DNA from: Fimbriimonadaceae bacterium
GTDB lineage: Bacteria > Armatimonadota > Fimbriimonadia > Fimbriimonadales > Fimbriimonadaceae
Direction of reading: 5' to 3'
Assembly: GCA_019454125.1 (NCBI GenBank)
Contig: CP075365.1
Span: 1,172,218-1,236,217 of the forward strand
DNA: 64,000 bases
Position numbers and translations under genes: made by a program
Notes under the pieces: model-generated
Seen by the model: the letters and a program-made list of their open reading frames with translations, nothing else
What the model was told of the DNA's origin: nothing
The model's database searches: none
In this document: positions 8,455 to 16,846 of the stretch, in pieces
Layout of the letters: every line of letters begins with the position of its first letter
Position numbering within the stretch: position 1 is the stretch's first letter

Positions 8455-9668
8455 CGCTCAGCGACTCGTTCGAAAGCGCTCTGCGGGCGATTTCCGCGAA
8501 CAAGCTGCGGTCGGCGCTGACGATGCTGGGCGTCGTGATCGGCGTCGGCTCCGTGATCGCGATGATCGGGATCGGCGAGGGGACGAAGCAAAAGTCGCTC
8601 GCCGAGCTCGAGATCACGGGCGCCAATCGGATCTCGGTAATGCCGAACCGTGGTCGTGCGAGAGACGTCGGTTCAGCGAGCACCTTGCGCACAGAAGACG
8701 TTACAAGGCTGCAGAAAAGTGTGCCTCTGATCAAGTACATAACCGGCGTGGTTTCCAGTCGGTTTAGCGGTCAGACGGTCGTAAAGTTTGGGAGTAGCAA
8801 CGCGCGGACGAGCGTGACGGGCGCCGAGCCGCAAATCCGTTTCATCGAGAACGCCAATAAGATGCACTCGGGGCAGTGGTACGATGAGATGGATGAGGCC
8901 ATGGCGAACCGAAAGGCCGTGCTCGGATATACGGTCTACGACAACCTCTTCGCTGGCGATAACGCGATAGGCGCGACCATAAAGGTTAACAACCAGAACT
9001 TTGAGGTCGTCGGCGTTGTCGACTATAAGGGAGGCAGTGGTTGGAACAATCCGGACGACCAAGTCTACATCCCCCTGCACACGGCGCAGACGAGGTTGCT
9101 GGACTCTAAAGACCGGGTGAACTACATCACCATGCAAATTTCGAGGAGCGACCTTTTGCCGCTCGCCCAGGGCCAGGTGGAAGACACTCTTTACGCCACA
9201 AGGCGTAGCGCGACTGGGGAAGAGTTGTTCCGCGTCTTTAACCAGGCTGAGGCTTTGCAGACGATCGAGACCCAGTCAACTTTGCTTTCGCTTTTGCTCG
9301 CCGGCATTGCGAGCGTTTCGCTGCTTGTCGGCGGTATTGGAATCATGAACATTATGTTGGTCTCAGTTACTGAAAGGACAAAAGAGATTGGACTGAGAAA
9401 AGCCATAGGCGCCCAGAAGAACACGATCCTCACGCAGTTCCTTCTGGAAAGTGTCGTCATGTGCGTGCTCGGCGGCACAATAGGCATAATCCTAGGCGCC
9501 GTTGCAGTGCAGTTCGTGGCAAAAGCCCTCCAAGTGCCGCAAGTCATTAACTTAACGGCTGTGGGAATGGCGTTCGCCTTCTCGAGCATCGTCGGCGTGT
9601 TCTTTGGGCTTTATCCGGCCATCCGGGCGAGCAACCTTCAACCGATCGAGGCCCTGCGCCATGAGTAA
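8451..9668 (+). CDS. MacB-type ABC transporter permease (FtsX fold)
   Basis: A 405-residue permease with one N-terminal membrane helix (about 20-42, [20 protein letters not shown]), a large periplasmic MacB-core domain (about 45-270) and three C-terminal helices (about 280-390) including [28 protein letters not shown], the hallmark of the MacB/LolC family. In E. coli MacB the ATPase is fused to this part; here it is the next gene. Together with the adaptor and channel it should export a substrate from the periplasm. The interior of the gene (about 8640-9600) is visibly less GC-rich than its ends and its neighbours. Confidence 0.94.
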   Translation: MTLSDSFESALRAISANKLRSALTMLGVVIGVGSVIAMIGIGEGTKQKSLAELEITGANRISVMPNRGRARDVGSASTLRTEDVTRLQKSVPLIKYITGVVSSRFSGQTVVKFGSSNARTSVTGAEPQIRFIENANKMHSGQWYDEMDEAMANRKAVLGYTVYDNLFAGDNAIGATIKVNNQNFEVVGVVDYKGGSGWNNPDDQVYIPLHTAQTRLLDSKDRVNYITMQISRSDLLPLAQGQVEDTLYATRRSATGEELFRVFNQAEALQTIETQSTLLSLLLAGIASVSLLVGGIGIMNIMLVSVTERTKEIGLRKAIGAQKNTILTQFLLESVVMCVLGGTIGIILGAVAVQFVAKALQVPQVINLTAVGMAFAFSSIVGVFFGLYPAIRASNLQPIEALRHE

Positions 9669-10431
9669 CCAGGTCGTTGAGGAGCGCGTTCCTGTGCCGT
9701 CGGACGTTGCCGTCATCTCCGTGAGCGGTCTTTCAAAGGACTACGTCATGGGCGAAAACGTGGTGCACGCCCTTCGCTCGGTGGATATCGAGATCAAGGC
9801 GGGCGAGTTCGTCGCCATCATGGGCCCTTCCGGCTCGGGCAAGTCCACGTTCATGAACCTCGTCGGTTGCCTGGACAGGCCCACGAGCGGAACTTACTAC
9901 TTAAACGGCGACGAGGTGAGCAGGATGGGTGATAACCAACTCGCCGAGATTCGAAACCGCTACATCGGCTTCGTCTTCCAAACCTTTAATCTTCTGCCCC
10001 GCACAAGCGCCCTGAAAAACGTCGAACTTCCCCTCATGTACGCCGGTGTGAAGAACCGGGTCGAGAGGGCAAAGGAGGCGCTGGCCAAGGTCGGGCTGGG
10101 CCAGCGGGCCCACCATAAGCCCAACGAGCTTTCAGGGGGCCAGCAGCAGCGCGTCGCCATCGCGCGGGCCATCGTTAACGACCCCGTCTTGATCCTCGGG
10201 GACGAGCCCACCGGGAACCTGGACACCCGAACCGGCGAGGAGATCATGGCGCTCTTCCAGGAGCTCAACCGAGCCGGTAAGACGGTGGTGGTCGTCACGC
10301 ACGAGGACGACATCGCCCACCACTGCAAGCGTGTCATCCGGTTCCGCGACGGGCGGGTCGAGCGCGACGAGATCATCGAGAAGCCCACCGACGCCCGCGA
10401 GGTCCTCGCTACGCTCGGAACGGCTGAATAG
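9661..10431 (+). CDS. MacB-type ABC transporter ATP-binding protein
   Basis: A 256-residue ATPase with Walker [10 protein letters not shown] (about residues 57-65), Q-loop [11 protein letters not shown], signature [15 protein letters not shown], Walker [14 protein letters not shown] and the switch His in VVTHED. Sequence type and context fit the LolD/MacB class that powers periplasmic mechanotransmission rather than import. The ATG at 9661 overlaps the permease stop by eight bases (ATGAGTAA). It is the last gene of the pump operon. Confidence 0.95.
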   Translation: MSNQVVEERVPVPSDVAVISVSGLSKDYVMGENVVHALRSVDIEIKAGEFVAIMGPSGSGKSTFMNLVGCLDRPTSGTYYLNGDEVSRMGDNQLAEIRNRYIGFVFQTFNLLPRTSALKNVELPLMYAGVKNRVERAKEALAKVGLGQRAHHKPNELSGGQQQRVAIARAIVNDPVLILGDEPTGNLDTRTGEEIMALFQELNRAGKTVVVVTHEDDIAHHCKRVIRFRDGRVERDEIIEKPTDAREVLATLGTAE

Positions 10432-10461
10432 CGTAGAAAATTGCCGAAAAACAGGGAGTCC

Positions 10462-10477
10462 GGCTTTTCATAAAGCC
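10462..10477 (+). terminator. Short hairpin after the efflux operon
   Basis: GGCTTT-TCAT-AAAGCC is a perfect 6-bp stem with a tetraloop, flanked by ACAG/CTGT that can extend it, followed by a T/C-rich stretch. It may end the efflux operon or form part of the chemoreceptor leader. Confidence 0.4.
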
Positions 10478-10520
10478 CTGTGTCTCTTGCTTGCGCTTTC
10501 CGAAAAGGAAGTGAGGCGTA

Positions 10521-12122
10521 ATGCCAAGAGGGAATGAGAGCGTGCTTTGCCGACATTTTGGAACCGACGACCGGGAGCGATCCGCCCGGCTCATCATGAA
10601 TCGGATCGATGCTTCCGACCGCCAAGCGATCCGAGACCTTAAGCCAGTTTTTGACCGAATCATCGACTCTGTGGTGGATGAGTTTTACAGCCACCTGCAG
10701 CAGTTTCCCGATGCCATTGCCGTGGTTCTTGGCGCCGGGAGCAGCATCGAAAAGCTTAAGAAAACGAACCCGCGCTACTTTGCGGACATGCTCCGTGCAG
10801 AGTTCGACGAGTCCTACTTCGAAAGCCGCTACTTTATCGGCAAAGTCCATGCACAGATCGGGCTTGAGCCGAAGTGGTTCTTCGCTGCGATGAGCACCTA
10901 CTACGACACCATTTTCCCCGCGATCGTTAACGCGTACAAGTTTAATCCGGGCAAGCTGGGCAAGGCTCTCGCGGCGTTGCAGAAGGTCTTCAACGTCGAC
11001 CAGGCGCTCATCATGGAGGCGTACGTCGAGTTCGGCTTCGTCGCCGAGCTTCGCGACGTCGTCGACAAGAGCCTTGCCGTGAGCGAGCACCTTTCGACGA
11101 CCAGCCAGCAGCTCCGCTACGCGAGCGAGGAGTCGGGCCGGGCCACCACCGAGCTGGCCCACGTCAGCGAGCAACTCGCCCAGACCGCGACCTCGCAGGC
11201 CGAGGCCGGGCAGAACGCGGCCGGCAGCGCCAGTGAGCTCAGCGGATCCAGCCAGAAGATCGCGGACGGCGCCAACCGCCAGGCGGCGGCAATCGAGAAG
11301 GCCGCGGCCGCCATCGAAGACGTCCAGGAAAGCATCACGACGATCAACCAGCAGGCCGCGACTTGGGAACAGATCCGCGAGCGGATCGCGGCGATGGAGC
11401 GGGTCCGCCAGACCGTCCTGGAAACGGCAGACCGCGTCGGCGAAATGAACAAGTCTTCGGACGAGATCGGACGGATCGTCCAGACGATCGAGGACATCGC
11501 CGCCCAGACCAACCTCCTCGCCTTGAACGCCGCCATCGAGGCTGCGCGCGCCGGTGAGGCGGGGCGGGGCTTTGCGGTCGTCGCGGACGAAGTCCGCAAG
11601 CTCGCCGAGCACTCCTCGACCGCCACAAAGGAGATCACGAACCTGATCTCTGCCGTGCAGTCCGGCAGCCACCAGGCTTCCGAGTCGATGAAGCGCACGA
11701 TCGAGGACGTCGAGGGCGCCGCCTCGGTGACCCTAGAGGCGGCGGGTTGCTTGGAGCAGATCCACCAGGTCGCCAACTCGACCTCGAAGCAGAACAGGGT
11801 GTTGACGGAGTCGATGTCCGTCGTGGACGACGTCACCCGCTCGAACCTGGAACTCCTGAAGGTGATGCGGAACGAGATCGAGAGCCTCAACGGGGTCATC
11901 GAGAGCGTCGCCGCGATCGCCCAGGAGAACTCGGCTTCGACCGAGGAGATGAGCGCCAGCACCCAAGAGATGAGCGCCCAGGTCGAAGAGCTGGTCGCCT
12001 CGGTTCAGGAGGTCGACCATCAGGTCAGCGAACTCCGCGACATCGTCGGCCAGGCGCAGAAGGTCATCGCCAAGGCGCGACGGAACCAGGCAAACCTAGA
12101 GGTCCCGCGGCTCGCCGCCTAA
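10521..12122 (+). CDS. Soluble globin-coupled methyl-accepting chemoreceptor (HemAT-like)
   Basis: A 533-residue sensor. Residues ~25-185 form a sensor globin (protoglobin type): His110 in [12 protein letters not shown] is the proximal haem ligand, in the context seen in HemAT and other globin-coupled sensors. After a helical linker, residues ~200-520 are a methyl-accepting signalling domain with the conserved hairpin tip ([20 protein letters not shown], then [14 protein letters not shown]). There is no transmembrane segment, so it should be a cytosolic gas or redox sensor passing its signal to CheA/CheW; no che gene lies in the window. GAGG four bases before the ATG is a good ribosome binding site. 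A hairpin at 12139-12173 follows. Confidence 0.93.
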   Translation: MPRGNESVLCRHFGTDDRERSARLIMNRIDASDRQAIRDLKPVFDRIIDSVVDEFYSHLQQFPDAIAVVLGAGSSIEKLKKTNPRYFADMLRAEFDESYFESRYFIGKVHAQIGLEPKWFFAAMSTYYDTIFPAIVNAYKFNPGKLGKALAALQKVFNVDQALIMEAYVEFGFVAELRDVVDKSLAVSEHLSTTSQQLRYASEESGRATTELAHVSEQLAQTATSQAEAGQNAAGSASELSGSSQKIADGANRQAAAIEKAAAAIEDVQESITTINQQAATWEQIRERIAAMERVRQTVLETADRVGEMNKSSDEIGRIVQTIEDIAAQTNLLALNAAIEAARAGEAGRGFAVVADEVRKLAEHSSTATKEITNLISAVQSGSHQASESMKRTIEDVEGAASVTLEAAGCLEQIHQVANSTSKQNRVLTESMSVVDDVTRSNLELLKVMRNEIESLNGVIESVAAIAQENSASTEEMSASTQEMSAQVEELVASVQEVDHQVSELRDIVGQAQKVIAKARRNQANLEVPRLAA

Positions 12123-12138
12123 TGGCCGTGCAATTGGA

Positions 12139-12177
12139 GGCTGGCGATTTCGCTAGGTCGCAAACCGCCAGCCTTAA
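12139..12177 (+). terminator. Rho-independent terminator after the chemoreceptor
   Basis: Inverted repeat GGCTGGCG (12139-12146) and CGCCAGCC (12166-12173) followed by TTAA, 16 bases after the stop codon. Confidence 0.7.
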
Positions 12178-12287
12178 ATTGCCTCAGATCGGCACCGACT
12201 ATGCTATCATGAATCGTGTCGGGCGCGGCATCGCGGCCGCGAGATTTGCCCCCTTTGCGGGGTTGCCCCAAGGATAGGAAGGACACG

Positions 12288-12959
12288 ATGGCGAACGGCG
12301 TAACGGAGACCGTGCCTTTGGCCAATCAGCGGTTGGTCGAGGTTGAACCTCGCGTCATCACCTATCGAAAGCGAAAGCGGATCTTGGACATCTTTGGCTC
12401 CGGCACACTCCTCGTCCTGCTCTTTCCTCTCATGCTGGTCGTGGCGATCTTGGTCTACCTGCAGGATCGCGGGCCGGTCTTTTACGTCTCCAAGCGCGTC
12501 GGGCGAGGGGGCCGGGTCTTCCCGTTCTACAAGTTTCGGTCCATGTACGTCGACGCGGACAAGCGGCTGGCCGATCTGAAGGCTAAGAACGAGAAGGAAG
12601 GGCCCATCTTTAAGATGAAAAAGGACCCCCGGATCACTCCGGTCGGCCGGTTCATCCGGAAGTACAGCTTGGACGAGCTGCCCCAGCTCTTAAACGTGTT
12701 CAAGGGCGACATGAGCCTTGTCGGCCCGCGCCCGCCGATCCCCGCAGAGGTCGTCCAGTACAACGACTTTCAGAAGGAACGGCTGTCGGTCCGCCCGGGG
12801 CTCACCTGCTATTGGCAGATCATGGGCCGCAGCGATCTTAGCTTCGACGAGTGGATGGAGCTGGACCACCGGTACTTGCGTGAGATGAGCGTTTGGACGG
12901 ACCTGAAGATCCTCATCAAGACCCCCATCGCGATCCTGAAAGGCGACGGGGCCTACTAG
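12288..12959 (+). CDS. Polyprenyl-phosphate sugar-1-phosphate transferase (priming glycosyltransferase)
   Basis: A 223-residue member of the bacterial sugar transferase family that moves the first sugar phosphate from a nucleotide sugar to undecaprenyl phosphate, starting repeat-unit assembly of an exopolysaccharide. One membrane helix (about residues 33-57) is followed by the family motifs GPVFYVSKRVGRGG, PFYKFRSM, SLDELPQLLNV and SLVGPRPP, then RPGLTCYWQIMGRS. It corresponds to the catalytic C-terminal half of WcaJ/WbaP proteins; the long multi-helix N-terminal half is absent. AGGAAGG is placed well before the ATG at 12288. It opens the exopolysaccharide locus. Confidence 0.95.
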   Translation: MANGVTETVPLANQRLVEVEPRVITYRKRKRILDIFGSGTLLVLLFPLMLVVAILVYLQDRGPVFYVSKRVGRGGRVFPFYKFRSMYVDADKRLADLKAKNEKEGPIFKMKKDPRITPVGRFIRKYSLDELPQLLNVFKGDMSLVGPRPPIPAEVVQYNDFQKERLSVRPGLTCYWQIMGRSDLSFDEWMELDHRYLREMSVWTDLKILIKTPIAILKGDGAY

Positions 12960-13023
12960 GCTCGCCGGAGTCCCCAGCCTCCGACCTCGGAGCCCGGCAC
13001 GGGCGTCAGAACTCTACTAGCCG

Positions 13024-14106
13024 ATGCCCGAGCTTCCGCGAAACCCCAGGGGCGAGGTGCGACTCCAACCCGACGCCGTTTACTCTTGGGACAGGGCCGA
13101 GCCCTGGACCTTGGGGGAGGACGTCCGGGTCGTCGGCAACGGGGCAAGGATCATCGACGAGCGTGTGGACCGGCCGACGATGGTCTTGGTCGGCGAAGGC
13201 AACCGATTGGAAGATTTCATCCTTATCGGCAGCCCGCCCGGCCCCCATCTGACGCCGCTTTCCTCCGGCCTGGGCAAGGTGTTCGATGGGACGGCGAGGC
13301 CGCGGCTCCTGGCCAGCGCCTCGCACCACGACGTGAGCCAAGCGAGGATCGTGATCGTCGGGGTCGAGACGGCCTTGAAGGGCCTGACTGTGAGGAGCGC
13401 GACGGGCGTCGTCTTCCTGGCCCGGCCCAGTGGCCTCAGCGCACGGGGCAACTCCGTCACGGATTGCCGCTTCGAGGACTACCGCTTCGCGGTGCTCGCC
13501 AGCGCCCAGGAGCGGATCGCCTTCTCCCGCGTCCGGGGGCGGGCAAAGGTCTCCACGACCTTTCCGCCCGGGCACCTCATCTATTTTAACGAGAGCCGAC
13601 TGGGCACCGAGTACCTCCGGTCGCGGGAGATCGAGATTCGCGATTGCCGCGACGACACGGACGATCTCGGCGGGCTCGACCATTGCACGTTCAAGTTCAA
13701 GGGGGTTGATGCGTTGCGCCTGACGGATTGCGTGACGCACAACCCGTGCGGGGCGCTGGACGCCTGGGACTCCAGCGGCACCATCCTGCGGCTCTCGATG
13801 GACTCGGACGGGGAGGGCCAGCCCAACCCGGTCTTCGGCGCCTTCCGGATCGGGTCCGATATGCCGAGGTACGGAGTCCCCACCGACACGCTCCTGCTGG
13901 AGAACTGCTCCTTCGACGTCGGCCGGACGACCGCGCCGGTCTATCGGGTGGAGACCCCCAACGTCCGGTTCAAGGACGTGATGGTGCGCGGCGGGGCCGA
14001 TGCGGTGGTGTGGGAAGGTTGCTCCGATGCCGGGGTCCGGCGGGCGGAGGAGATTTTTGGCCTCGCGAGCAGGCTGCCGTACCCGAACGCCTCCCAGGGT
14101 TCCTGA
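13024..14106 (+). CDS. Predicted right-handed beta-helix protein, function unknown
   Basis: A 360-residue protein whose sequence falls into about ten turns of 20-25 residues with short strands and Asn/Cys-rich corners (NSVTDCRFEDYRFAVLAS, REIEIRDCRDDTDDLGG, DTLLLENCSFDVGR), the look of a pectate-lyase-like beta-helix. No signal peptide is seen, so it may act in the cytoplasm or leave by another route. Such folds in polysaccharide loci are often lyases or epimerases, but I see no catalytic motif that decides this. It lies between the priming transferase (64 bases upstream) and the exosortase. The ATG at 13024 has no Shine-Dalgarno. Confidence 0.85.
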   Translation: MPELPRNPRGEVRLQPDAVYSWDRAEPWTLGEDVRVVGNGARIIDERVDRPTMVLVGEGNRLEDFILIGSPPGPHLTPLSSGLGKVFDGTARPRLLASASHHDVSQARIVIVGVETALKGLTVRSATGVVFLARPSGLSARGNSVTDCRFEDYRFAVLASAQERIAFSRVRGRAKVSTTFPPGHLIYFNESRLGTEYLRSREIEIRDCRDDTDDLGGLDHCTFKFKGVDALRLTDCVTHNPCGALDAWDSSGTILRLSMDSDGEGQPNPVFGAFRIGSDMPRYGVPTDTLLLENCSFDVGRTTAPVYRVETPNVRFKDVMVRGGADAVVWEGCSDAGVRRAEEIFGLASRLPYPNASQGS

Positions 14107-14243
14107 AGGTCGCTACAGTAAAAGAACCGGTTTCGCCACGCTTAGGCGGGACAAATCCGGGATCGGACGGGCCAAACATGGCACTGTTGCGCTGAAAACC
14201 CGGGTGGTTCGGCACGAAAATCGCATAATAGGCGGAAGGAACC

Positions 14244-14278
14244 CCCTTCGGTACCAGATCGGAACGATCTGCGAAGGG
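14244..14278 (+). promoter_or_regulatory. Strong leader hairpin upstream of the exosortase gene
   Basis: Nested perfect repeats: CCCTTCG (14244-14250) pairs with CGAAGGG (14272-14278), and CAGATCG (14255-14261) pairs with CGATCTG (14265-14271), with a GAA loop and a four-base bulge GTAC on one side. The hairpin ends 25 bases before the ATG at 14304. It is not followed by a T run, so I read it as a possible leader or mRNA-stabilising element rather than a plain terminator. The rest of 14107-14243 shows nothing I recognise. Confidence 0.5.
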
Positions 14279-14303
14279 CGCACGTTTCCGAAAAGGAGTA
14301 CTC

Positions 14304-15224
14304 ATGTCGTTGCCGGAATCGACCGCTCCCGCGTTCGAGGCCCCAATTGCCGACGTAAAGGCCCCCCAGGCTTCTGAGCGTCGGGCTTTCAATTGGCAGG
14401 CCCTCCTCACGAACAAGGTCTTTTTGGCCTCGATCCTTGTTCTCGCTGCCGTTGTCTTCTGCTTCGCGCCCTTGATCCCCGAGATCAAGAAGCGGTGGCT
14501 GGACATGGACGGCTACTACGCCCACGGCTTGCTGATCCCGCTCTGTGCGGCCTACTTGATTTGGGACAAGTGGGACCGGATCAAGGAGATCCCGGTCAAG
14601 GGCGTCCTCTGGATGCTCGTGCCGATGGGGGTCGTCCTCTACATCTCGATGGCCGCAGCCCGCGCCATCATGCCCTCGGCCCTGTCGGTGCTCCTCGTGA
14701 TCGCCCTCGGGCTCAGCGTGGTCTTCCTGGCCGGCTGGCGATGGCTCTGGGCCACCCTGCCGTCGCTGCTCTTCCTCCTCCTCGGTTTCCCCGTGTTCGA
14801 CCGGGTGATCGACTCGTCCACGATGCCGCTTCAGATCAAGTCGACCTCGGTCGCCTATTACATCTTGAAGGCCGTGGGATTGAACCCCTTGCGGCTTGAC
14901 CCCACCGTCATCCACCTGGACAACTTCGACTTGAACGTGGCCGCCGCGTGTAGCGGCCTCAAAACGACGATCGCGGTCTCGGCCGCAGTCATCTTCTTCA
15001 TGCTGATCGCGAAGCTTCGGTGGTGGGCCAACTTGCTCCTGGCCGCGATCGCCATCCCCTTGAGCCTCATCATCAACGGGGTCCGCATCTCGATGATCGG
15101 CATGGTCGGGAACTCGTACGGGCATGACGCCGGCATGCAGTTCCACGACTACAGCGGCTACATCGCCCTTGCCATGTGCTTCCTCATCCTTGGCTGGATC
15201 ACGAAGAAACTAGGATACAAATAA
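14304..15224 (+). CDS. Exosortase (EpsH-family membrane transpeptidase)
   Basis: A 306-residue polytopic membrane protein with about eight helices. The three catalytic features of exosortases are present in order: Cys216 in AAACSGLKTT, Arg261 in NGVRISMIG and His281 in HDYSGYIAL (His274 is a nearby alternative). Exosortases recognise a C-terminal PEP-CTERM-like signal and transfer secreted proteins to the envelope or matrix, and they are typically encoded within exopolysaccharide loci as here. GGAG lies well placed before the ATG. The next gene, one base after the stop, encodes the EpsI partner. The subtype cannot be told without a profile search. Confidence 0.92.
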   Translation: MSLPESTAPAFEAPIADVKAPQASERRAFNWQALLTNKVFLASILVLAAVVFCFAPLIPEIKKRWLDMDGYYAHGLLIPLCAAYLIWDKWDRIKEIPVKGVLWMLVPMGVVLYISMAAARAIMPSALSVLLVIALGLSVVFLAGWRWLWATLPSLLFLLLGFPVFDRVIDSSTMPLQIKSTSVAYYILKAVGLNPLRLDPTVIHLDNFDLNVAAACSGLKTTIAVSAAVIFFMLIAKLRWWANLLLAAIAIPLSLIINGVRISMIGMVGNSYGHDAGMQFHDYSGYIALAMCFLILGWITKKLGYK

Positions 15225-15225
15225 G

Positions 15226-15891
15226 ATGGTCGATAAGAACTTTTACATCCGGGTAGGCGTCCTCGTGGCGCTCTTCGGCACCTTCGGGGTCGTGAACAAC
15301 GTCAACGCGTTCAGCACCGCCGGCCGCCCGCCGGAGTCTTGGCTCGAGAACATGGCGCCCGCCACCTTCGGCGACTATGAGCTCGTGCCCGAAGTCCCCG
15401 GCAGCAAGGTCTCATACAAGATGGACAAGCTCACCTATGATGAGCTGAACCCCATCGGCATCTGCGCCCAGAAGTGGAAGAAAGGGATCGAATCTTACGA
15501 CGTAGTCATCATCGCGGGCGACCAGATGGAATCGTTCCACGATCAGCGCTGGTGCTTCGTCGCCCAGGGCTGGACCCTAGACCAGGAGAAGGTCATCAAG
15601 TTCCCGACCAAATCGCACGGCGACATCCCGGGCTACTTAGTTCAGATCGAGCGTCCCGGCATCCCTAAAACGTGGGCCCTCTTCACGTTCCAGGGGCCGA
15701 ACGGCTTCCGCGCGACCACGCCGGAAGCCTCGAAGGACTACTTCATGCACGAGATCACGACCGGAAAGCGCTTCACCGGTTTCTCCTACCGCTTCATCCC
15801 GCAGTGGACAGGCGCCACCGCGGAGCAGGTCTTGAAGTTCGCAGGCGACTTTATCGACCGGGCGAACGAGACGAGCAAAGGAATCCTCTAA
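15226..15891 (+). CDS. EpsI-family exosortase-associated protein
   Basis: A 221-residue protein with one N-terminal membrane anchor (about residues 7-26) and an extracytoplasmic domain containing FHDQRWCFVAQGW (about 105-117), which occupies the place of the conserved Cys-containing motif of EpsI (DUF3485) proteins. EpsI regularly follows or fuses to exosortases; its exact job is not settled but it works with the polymer-export and sorting system. The start lies one base after the exosortase stop, so the pair should be co-translated. Its last four bases overlap the convergent prenyltransferase gene. Confidence 0.85.
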   Translation: MVDKNFYIRVGVLVALFGTFGVVNNVNAFSTAGRPPESWLENMAPATFGDYELVPEVPGSKVSYKMDKLTYDELNPIGICAQKWKKGIESYDVVIIAGDQMESFHDQRWCFVAQGWTLDQEKVIKFPTKSHGDIPGYLVQIERPGIPKTWALFTFQGPNGFRATTPEASKDYFMHEITTGKRFTGFSYRFIPQWTGATAEQVLKFAGDFIDRANETSKGIL

Positions 15892-16769
15892 TTCTCGAGG
15901 AACGGGAGCCGCGCCCCGCTGAGGGCGGTGAGCGCGGCTGCCACAAAGAGGACGATGCTCCCCCAGATGTGGGGGTCGCCAAACAGGATGTCCGCCGGCT
16001 CGCCGCCCTCGTCCTGCTTCAGGACTATCCACAAGTAGCGCGTGACCGCATAAAAGACGAACGGCGCCGTCAGGAGCAGTGCAGGATAGCGGTGGGCAGT
16101 CCGGCTCTCGATCGTATAGATGCCGTAGCACAGTGCGGCTGCTGCCGCGAAGAACGTGACAAGCCCGTCCAGGGCCTTCAGCGAGTAATCGGCCAGGCTG
16201 GCACGGCTCGCGGCCCGTTGGTCGCCCATCGCGATGAACTCGTTCCGCCGCTTGGCGAAGCCCAGCATAAGCGCCAAGGCCCCCGTGCAGAAGAGCAGCC
16301 ACGACGAGATCGTAACGGGGATGGCGGCTGCCCCGAGCACGGCCCGGAGCACAAAGCCGGTCGAGATGAAAAAGACGTCGAGCACGGCCACCGACTTGCC
16401 CCGCAAGTTGTAGATCAGTTGGATGACGAGGTAGGCCACGATCAGCGCCAGGCTCGTCTTGTTGAGATAGAAGCCCAAGGCGGCGGCGCCGAGGACCAGG
16501 ACGACCGCGAGGACCGCCGCGACCGAGACCGGAACCTTGCCGGAAGCGATGGGCCGGAGCCGCTTTTTCGGGTGGACACGGTCGCTCTCGACGTCCAGGA
16601 TGTCGTTCCAAACGTAGACGCCGGAGCTCGCCAGGCACATCGCCACGAAGGCGATCAGCGCCCGGATCAAAGAATCGGGGTCTCCGGCCTTACCTGAGAA
16701 GATAAGAGCCCCGAAGATTAGGAGGTTCTTGGACCACTGTTTCGGTCGCAAGAGCTGAAGGTAAGGCAT
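15888..16769 (-). CDS. UbiA-family prenyltransferase, decaprenyl-phosphate phosphoribosyltransferase-like
   Basis: A 293-residue integral membrane protein with eight to nine helices. The first Asp-rich motif NDILDVESDRVHPKKRLRP and the start MPYLQLLRPKQWSKNLLIF match the branch typified by decaprenylphosphoryl-5-phosphoribose synthase (Rv3806c), which transfers phosphoribose to polyprenyl phosphate. In mycobacteria this makes the arabinose donor; in a polysaccharide locus it may provide a polyprenyl-linked pentose. It runs against the flanking genes. AGGA lies three bases before the ATG. Confidence 0.88.
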   Translation of the reverse strand: MPYLQLLRPKQWSKNLLIFGALIFSGKAGDPDSLIRALIAFVAMCLASSGVYVWNDILDVESDRVHPKKRLRPIASGKVPVSVAAVLAVVLVLGAAALGFYLNKTSLALIVAYLVIQLIYNLRGKSVAVLDVFFISTGFVLRAVLGAAAIPVTISSWLLFCTGALALMLGFAKRRNEFIAMGDQRAASRASLADYSLKALDGLVTFFAAAAALCYGIYTIESRTAHRYPALLLTAPFVFYAVTRYLWIVLKQDEGGEPADILFGDPHIWGSIVLFVAAALTALSGARLPFLEN

Positions 16770-16846
16770 GTGTCCTAAGCCGACCTGTCGGAGCGGAGCG
16801 AGTCTACCAGGGAGTGCCGGTATCCTCTGCCAGCAGCCGGGCGCGA

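Noticed and set aside
9960-11672. 570-codon open frame on the minus strand opposite the ABC ATPase and chemoreceptor
   Set aside because: It crosses the boundary of two clear genes and consists of repetitive Leu/Gly/Asp/Arg-rich sequence, as expected of an antisense shadow.
14107-14243. Possible cyclic-di-GMP riboswitch before the exosortase gene
   Set aside because: I looked for the GEMM core (the conserved GGACGCAAAGCC-type stretch and tetraloop) and did not find it.
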